A DNA stretch of 64,000 nucleotides from Amphirosellinia nigrospora (Eukaryota > Ascomycota > Sordariomycetes > Xylariales > Xylariaceae): assembly GCA_004123355.1 (NCBI GenBank), contig SCHM01000006.1, forward strand, positions 1,178,001-1,242,000, written 5' to 3'. Shown piece after piece: positions 57,060 to 64,000 of this stretch. The stretch's first letter is position 1; each line of letters begins with the position of its first letter. The notes beneath the pieces are model-generated. The model did not search any database and had not been told where the DNA came from. It worked only from the letters and a program-made list of their open reading frames with translations. A program made the position numbers and the translations under genes.

Positions 57060-58771
57060 TCATAGGCCGACTCGATCGGTCAGTTTGCGCCAGAAGCTCG
57101 GCCGTCGTCGCTCGGTCCCGGTGGGGGAGCTCATGGTCGCCTCCCGGACCATGGGACCAACGATGTCCTCGTCTCCGCGCCCGGGAAACTTGCCTTCACC
57201 ATCTATAACGGGTACCGAGGTAATGACACTCTCGTCAAACTTGTCGTAGCCCATCGTTTCGCCACTGGCGACAACTACATCCAAAACCTCATCATGGATC
57301 GCGCGCCAGGTCCGGTCAATCTCGGACCATTTTTCCTCTGTAAACACATAGGTCTTTGAGGTGAGGCCGTAATGCTCACCTGTTCGGACGAGGTGTTTGG
57401 TATAGTTGACACGTGCCGTCTCCCAATCAGTCCGGAGCTCGCGAAGCGATGATAAGTTGGCGGATGAAGGTCTGTACGGAACGGGCGAGATGGTAAAGTT
57501 TGCATGTCCAAGACGATCAGACCAGGCATCCTGGTCCGGAATCGGGGCACGTCGGTCGATATCATAATCTGACGAAAGGACGAGATAGATGGTTTAGTGC
57601 TCAGCGGCGGAGATAAGATGAGGGGCGACTGGGGCTCCTCGTCGTGCGGAGAGGCAATGGTCGGCGACTGCAACGGCGAGGCTTGAGTAGCGGTGTAATC
57701 GCCGAACCACTAGTCATCATTGGTGGTAAGAGTGGCGTCGTCGCCTGCTTACGGTCGCGTTGAATCGACAACAGTACAGAATCGGCCTGCTCCACGTCCA
57801 ATGCGATACTGTCGCTACTCTCGAAAAACGATAGAGCGGGTGTGGGTGGGAGCGGTGGTTCATTTGCGCGGTCGGGGAGACCTCGATTCGTTCTTGACAC
57901 AGACGATGATCGGCTCGACGCAGCACGCGACGCAGCACGCGACATGGAGCGGCGTTCAGAGCCCATCTCCGAAACGGGCGAACTGACAACACTCGACTTC
58001 CTAGGCGATCTCCATCGGGTAAGCGAAGGGAAACGAGAACCTATTCGGTTCGAAAGACCCATGAACGGTGGCAGAGACCCATTCCGCTGTTTCGTCCTCG
58101 ATGAACGCCGGCCAAACGGCGAGTCACCATCGCTGAAGCAATCGAAACTGGATTCGACTTCTCTACCTCGTGCATAGAAGTTGGTTGTAGTCCGCTCAAT
58201 CGGCATCTCGGTGACTACAAGGCTCGTAGCCTACAAAAGGAAACCGGTTAGTATACAAATCACGATACAGTGGTAACTCAGTGGTGAGATAAATCCACTT
58301 ACACAAGCAGTTATAGAGATCGAGATGTTCCGAGACGTCATCGTATGCAGCATGGACGTTTTTGAAATACCGGCTAAAGCGGTCGTACTCAAAAGGCTCT
58401 TCTTCAACGTCGTCGAGGATGCGTTTGCTAGGCGTTTGCAAGGGTTGGGTTGGCGAGGAAGGCAAGTCCTCGCAGCTAGCAGGGAGTGCCAGATCGAAGG
58501 AGGATACAGAGCTCGAGTACCGTAGGTGGCCGCGAGCAGAGAAGGTTGGTGTGACTGGAGACGTCATCTCTGATGAGATCGACTCTGTCACTCCAAGTGA
58601 GTGTTGGCGGGTTGGGAACTGCCGGTTGTAGTGGTGGTGATAGCTAGAAGAAACATCGCTGTCAATTGTTTCACTATCTGCTACGACAGCAATAGAAGCA
58701 GCCTCCTCTTCCCGTTGTCTTCTTCGCTCGACGAGGAGAGGAAGCCTAAGAGGGCGTAGGCCGGGAGACAT
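57060..58771 (-). CDS. Conserved fungal Ser/Pro-rich protein of unknown function
   Basis: Start ATG 58771 gives MSPGLRPLRLPLLVERRRQ, an N-terminus I associate with a conserved Pezizomycotina protein of unknown role. A Ser-rich segment follows, then a short structured part (RFSRYFKNVHAAYDDVSEHL). A probable intron lies around 58230-58290 (GTAAGT, branch CTAAC, TTTTGTAG), although its exact phase does not work out. Exon 2 is a long disordered Ser/Arg/Pro region. The C-terminal block is the most protein-like part: FRTDWETARVNYTKH-like sequence (LRTDWETARVNYTKHLVRTG), then YGLTSKTYVFTEEKWSEIDR and IHDEVLDVVV, ending FWRKLTDRVGL. Frame changes near 57690 (a short G run) and 57575 each fit one missing base. 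No signal peptide or membrane segment. No enzyme motif seen. Confidence 0.7.
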
Positions 58772-61700
58772 GTTGTCTGTAGTACGCGGAAGCGCAGATC
58801 AGCGATCACGCTGCCGTATGAGGACGATCTTTGGTTCTAAGTCCAGGTAGACTAATATACCAATCTGCGTGATGACGAGCAGCAACTGTGCCGGGTATCG
58901 ATTCGCGAGCACTCAAGGTGACAATACGTCTTTTATCTGATCAAGACAAAAGCGAGTTCAACAATCGATGTTGATATGTTGAGACGTGTTGGTGAGCGGC
59001 AAAGATAAACGGTGTAAGTGCGCGCGTCCGTGTGTGTTTGGCGTTGCAGCGATGGTGAGCAACGAATGGCGGGGGGTGTGCGGTATGATGTATGTTCTAA
59101 GCTTCTCCAATATATCCAACCTATAGGTATGCGTCAATGGAGAAACTTGCTGCTGGGTCGTCTCCAATTATCCTTCTGCTCTTTTCTGTTCCCACGCTTT
59201 GGCTCTTGAAGGTTTTCTTTACTTCACACTTTACTCATCAGTAGTCATACCAAGCCGTCGAGAAACAAACGTAAGCTCTACCTCCACATAATATAGCTAA
59301 GACGGTAACGTCGACAAGATGAATTGGGTTTATGCTGGCTGCCTCGTCACTACTCCTGATAGAGTCGAATTTTGAGGGTTTCCTGGGGTCCAGTGGCCTC
59401 GTGGCTTCACACATTCATACGTGTACCACTCGCCGTGCACACGACTATGCTTAGTTAGTGCCAGTCGTCCACGTGTACGCAGCTGGTGTGTGGTGTGAGA
59501 TGGGCGAGTTGTGGTGTAGAGCGTAGACCGCCTGGGAGTTATTCGTGGGTAGGTAGCAGTTAGGCTCCTGTTGTGTGTGCTGGTCCTCCAAAAGCAGAAG
59601 AAAAACAGCGGTTCTGTGCCAATCAAATCAAGGCGCCGTCCCAATTCCGATACTGTCCCGGGGTCTCGTGCAGATGGCCTGTGACATCCGACAAGCGAGT
59701 GGTGTGGTGGTGCAATACCTGTCTCCAAAGTCGACTGCCCGGTGGTAACAGGACACGACAGATGCCAGTGAGTGAACGCGAGGTTGAAGCTATATATTCC
59801 CGTGAAGCTGAACGAGTTGCCTCCAATGTTGTGGTAATAGGACGGGATATGGTGCATGAATATGTGAGTGAGCGTGGGAGTTTCCAAGTCCCGAGCCAGT
59901 CGTAATGCTAGAGGCTTGGTACAGGGGACCCGTGTGGCAGATGGGATGGATCCGGGGGCAGGACAGCAGGTGGGAAAGCTTGGTTGATTCTCACGGATTC
60001 CTTTTTTTCTCACATGTCGGTGTCTATCTGTTGGTAGAGGGCAAAGAGTAAAGAAGGCGGACGGGCTATGAACCGCGAGAGTAAGACGACGGTTGGGCGG
60101 ATGTGCCTTGACTAACTGACTTACAAAACCAGCACGACTGGACAGGCTCTACTTTTTTTCTCGTCGATAGAATCACCGATGGCTGTTCTGTTTACAGCCA
60201 GACTCCACCTTAGGACGAACCAAGCCCCAGACAGTACGTTGTACAATTTTTTTTTTTCCTCGCTTCTACTTTCGTTCGAATGATCCTTGTCGGCTCCGTC
60301 GTGAGCGCTCCAATTTCGCACAGCCTAGCCCCATCTGGCCGAACCCAAGCAAATGGGAACATGGCGGATCTCCACGTCTGAGCGGCCGGTTGGGCTTTCT
60401 TTTCTCTTCTCTCGCTGACCAGCGACCAACCACTGTGACCAGCAGCACCGACATTCGATACTTCACTCCCGCTTATCCGCTTCCTGCTTGGCTCAGGGCA
60501 GTGGAAAAGTCGGTCTACTCGGCACTATCAGTCGCCTTACTTAGTGTGTTATGTGTATTATGTGCCTATGCGTGTGTTGTTGCTGGCAGCGAGCGTGACG
60601 GGGAAATAGGTAATACACGCACGGCCCAGAGGTGGCTTAGAAATCGTACCGTGTACACAAAACTACGCGTAATAGCAGACTCTGTATCGGTACTCTACAT
60701 AGCAGACAGTATTGTACTATGTAACTACAAGCGGATGAACATGAAAATTCAGTCCACTTGAGCCTAGACCTTCGTGCTGTGTCACAGGAGTTATCATTCC
60801 CTATTATCCCTTACTACATGATTGCTAGGACATTGCTAATAAGGCACTAAATGACTCAAGGCTATGTGGTCTTCTGTATAAGTAGATTAAGCCCAACAGC
60901 AACAACATGTTATCGTTATCCAAAGTCCCTTGTCTGCGGAGCAATACCTTACATTAGAAACGAAAGTGACAGCGAATAAGTTGTTCTAGTACAATACTGG
61001 TGTGGTGTGTCGCTCCGCCATCGCTGCAAACACAAATATGCAGTACACAATTCTTCATAATTGGGGATAGCGGAGCGAAGCAACCTTGGAAGGCATGGTG
61101 GTTTGCACCGCACCAAACTACACGACACTAAAAATTGTGCTGGGCATGGATGACGATGACGACTCACGAGGAGGACCCGCCGCCGGCCACGCGGGTAACA
61201 GTCCCCGCTGAGCCGGCCGCTGGCGCTACGTGGTTAGGCAGGGCTTTGTTACCTCTTTCGGGCCACTTCTGGGCTTGGGCTCGGGCTTAAACCGTCCAAC
61301 TATACGCGGTACCATACAGGGTCGGGCAGGGATATCAATCACATAAGCACTTGGTAACTGAGATAGAGTTTGCAGAGAAGTTTCTGCGGCACTATGTTAT
61401 ACTGTGCACTTTTCGCTCTCAGTCAGCCAGGTTATGGATTCCCAGTTAAATCACAGTGCGACTCGTCTGTTTCAAGGAATAGCTACCGACGAGACATGTG
61501 TTATACGTACTGTACAGCACAGTCCCAGAAATTGATCCAGGTTTGCAATACTAACATACAGTCTGGTTTTTCGCGAACTACTGTGTCAGAGTCTCGCGTC
61601 CGCTTTCACCACAGAGTTGATGACAAAGCAGAGTCTCCTAGTAGAGTTGTCATACACGTATGTGCTGTAAGTACGTTGTGCATTCTGCTATGGCTTAGAT

Positions 61701-64000
61701 AACCTGCGGTTGGGTAAAGCGCATGTTCTCATAGCTCTGTGGTAGGAAAAAGATATGATCCACGAATGCCGAAGCTGAAGTCCGGTCTGCCGCTTCTAAG
61801 CCACATTTCTTTTTCCGTTTTTTTATACCATCTACCCGCGAGATCCTAAATAAACAGCCACTTCCACGATTCTACGGTACACTAGATCCTAATTAATACT
61901 ATTGATACTGTGCCAAAAAGTCCGGAGAGCAGGAAACCCCTATACAAATGGTTTCAAAGTCGAGACTGGAACTCCTCCTAGACTACCTCAACAAATGGCT
62001 GAATATATAATCCAAGACATTACAGTACAAACTGTTTTAGGTCTATGATCCGGCCCTCTCAACCCAAGCTCTCAGTTTAAGGGGTCTGTAGCTCCAGAAT
62101 ATGCAATATGCACGCTTTGGCAGCGCAAGACAACGCATGATGCTCCGCCCTCCACAGGCTCTCGCAAACCTGCAGATGCCCATGACCGATTCATGGCCCG
62201 GTGAGATGCAGCAACCACCTCCTGTCCACCAAGGTAACACGACTTGAGTATACTATATGTATTGACCTTAGCCTGCTGGTTTCACCTTTCTCTTTGGGCT
62301 AACGGAAGCTTTTGCGAGTTCCACCTGTCGTGTGACGGTACTAAAGGAGGTTCACAGGTTCATATATACTCACGGTTCACCAACACTTGACCCTTGCGTC
62401 GAAGATCATGATTCGAGGCCTGACCTATCACTCAAGATGGCATCTAAATCACCGAGTAGCAAACCCTCCCTCCTGCTCGGTGACACGAAAACCTCATCCT
62501 GTTGGCTGCAAACTACGTCATTACTATTTCCACTCTTTAGAAGAGGCTGATTCGATCAAGGCACACCACCGGCTAACACCACGCAGGACAACTGGGTCTT
62601 GACATACAGTGCACACAAAGCGAATTCATATTAATAACGGAGCCCTGTTTAATATGGGTTAAAACAGCATGGCCATTACACGACACATGAGTTCATGGCA
62701 GCAGCCCATTAAATGAACTGAATGTCTTCAATTTGACCTCGTCATAAATTACGGCATTTATCTCAAGATTGTCGTCCTGGTACGGTTCTGTTGTGATGTT
62801 CACGCGTACGTCGTGTCAGGTCAGGCCTTTTCTAAAACAGCCTCGTTGAACAATATATTCTCGCTTGCGGACGGGCCTTTATCAATCGTGTCGTCGGGCA
62901 AATCTATCCCGTCCTAGATACTCCAGAAGCAGCTCATATGCCTCGGGATGACTACATACACCGAAATACGGCTGCCTGCGTTTGTCCCAGCACGGCGGAG
63001 CAGCACGATAATTTCAATGGTGATCATGGATGAATTCGGCCCGTGTGATGTCAATTACACAACACGGCCGGAATGGGCTCGCTGCGAGCCGTGTGTACCT
63101 TGCATAAGTCAAAGCCGTTTTGGAGGGTCAGGCAATGTGCCTATTCGGCAGCTACTATAAAGAGCTCCGTCCATGTTCGGGAATTTTGGGAACGACTAGG
63201 TAGTGTGGATACAATTCCACTCGGACTTTACCATAGCGTATGCAGCATAGACTTCCGCCCATATCGTCCAATCACAAAAGCTTTACTGGACGTGCTCACG
63301 AACTCTCCGTGCCAACACTGTACAGCATCATGATATGATGTACCTACAGTTCTATGCACTCGTGGTGGGCAGCCCGGGAAGACCCGGGTTTAATACCAGG
63401 TTTTTCGTGAGGGGTTTGGGAAAGAAAAATTTTCCCCAAGGCTGTCTAGCATTACACGTCAGAATCCAAATACTAGTTCCCTCGACCAGTAAATATACTG
63501 TAGCTCTGAGACACATCTGCCGCTATGCCACAACGTCCTACTGTGTACACCAATGAAGGCCCTATCATATCGAAGGAAGCGAGATTTTTTAAGACATCAG
63601 AAGCTGGAGATATGATAGGCTCAACGTTTAAAGTACATAAAGCCAGGATCCCTGCAGGACAACATGCTGCTGGTCCATAACATCTGATAGCTCACATGTG
63701 AGCTGACCTGGTGAAGTTACCAGGAACCTGTGTCCCTTGCTAATTGCTGTTGAAAACATATACGAGTACAAGATACAACTGTGTAGTATACACTACAAGT
63801 AGCAATGCACGTCATCCCGATTTTCTTCATCCCTGTAGTCAAGTACTCTAAGTAAAGAGTAGGATTTAGACAATTTACATTATTCTTCGGTTTAAGAACT
63901 GCTTCCACAAATGATTGATAGGTACCTAGTATTGTCTCATCCATCTCAGGTCCGCGCACGTGCTTATACTCGACACAGCCGATTGGGAAGCTGCTTCATC
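58772..64000. other. 5.2 kb without a convincing gene
   Basis: The left 0.5 kb should be the promoter and leader of the 58771 gene. Several open frames of 60-110 codons exist, but overlapping or non-ATG starts and lack of family resemblance keep them out of the gene list. One with signal-peptide-like character (61394-61702) is discussed as a finding. Confidence 0.4.

Noticed and set aside
60390-60761. 123-codon plus-strand frame with one hydrophobic stretch
   Set aside because: A single hydrophobic segment in a low-complexity context is not enough. No splice structure or family supports it.

Overview
The window looks like a nuclear chromosome segment of a filamentous ascomycete (Pezizomycotina, probably a Sordariomycete). 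Three things point there. The genes carry short introns of about 50-105 bp with GTAAGT/GTGAGT-type donors and CTAAC-like branch sites. Two blocks are AT-rich with the signature of repeat-induced point mutation (RIP). The intergenic DNA has scattered TAGGTA/TACCTA motifs. Neighbouring genes lie on both strands, as expected for a eukaryote.

Layout. Positions 1-11476 are a RIP-ruined LTR-retrotransposon block with three related LTR copies and no reading frame of useful length. A tiny, nearly unmutated LTR element (1393-1894) sits inside the first LTR. Then comes a GC-richer gene block: an Sm-F snRNP gene (12048-12458, +), a PRMT5-type arginine methyltransferase (13214-15788, -), prefoldin subunit 4 (16511-17124, +) and a secreted App1/DUF2183-like protein (18802-20377, +). 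From 20.4 to 38.9 kb genes are sparse. This stretch holds two candidate orphan genes, a clear two-exon Cys-rich small gene (28128-28521, -), a single-pass membrane protein (34921-35618, -) and a degenerate inverted repeat pair. Next are the DEAH helicase Prp43/DHX15 (38973-41507, -) and a large KDM4-type histone demethylase (42434-47954, -). A RIP-mutated Ty3/Gypsy element with 208/209-bp LTRs and a CTTA target duplication fills 49198-54940. It is followed by a conserved fungal protein of unknown function (57060-58771, -) and about 5 kb with no convincing gene.

Functionally, the host genes are mostly core nuclear housekeeping. Sm-F is a spliceosome core protein, PRMT5 methylates Sm proteins, Prp43 disassembles spliceosomes, prefoldin folds actin and tubulin, and KDM4 removes methyl groups from histone H3. 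Sm-F, PRMT5 and Prp43 all belong to snRNP life-cycle biology.

A caution for any reader. Several of these otherwise excellent genes (Sm-F, PRMT5, KDM4, the App1-like gene, the membrane protein, the 57-59 kb gene) are broken by one-base losses or gains. Most of these lie in short G, C, A or T runs, while Prp43, prefoldin 4 and the 28-kb gene are clean. This looks more like homopolymer error in the assembly than real pseudogenization, but the sequence alone cannot settle it. All identifications are by recognition of protein families; no database search was run.
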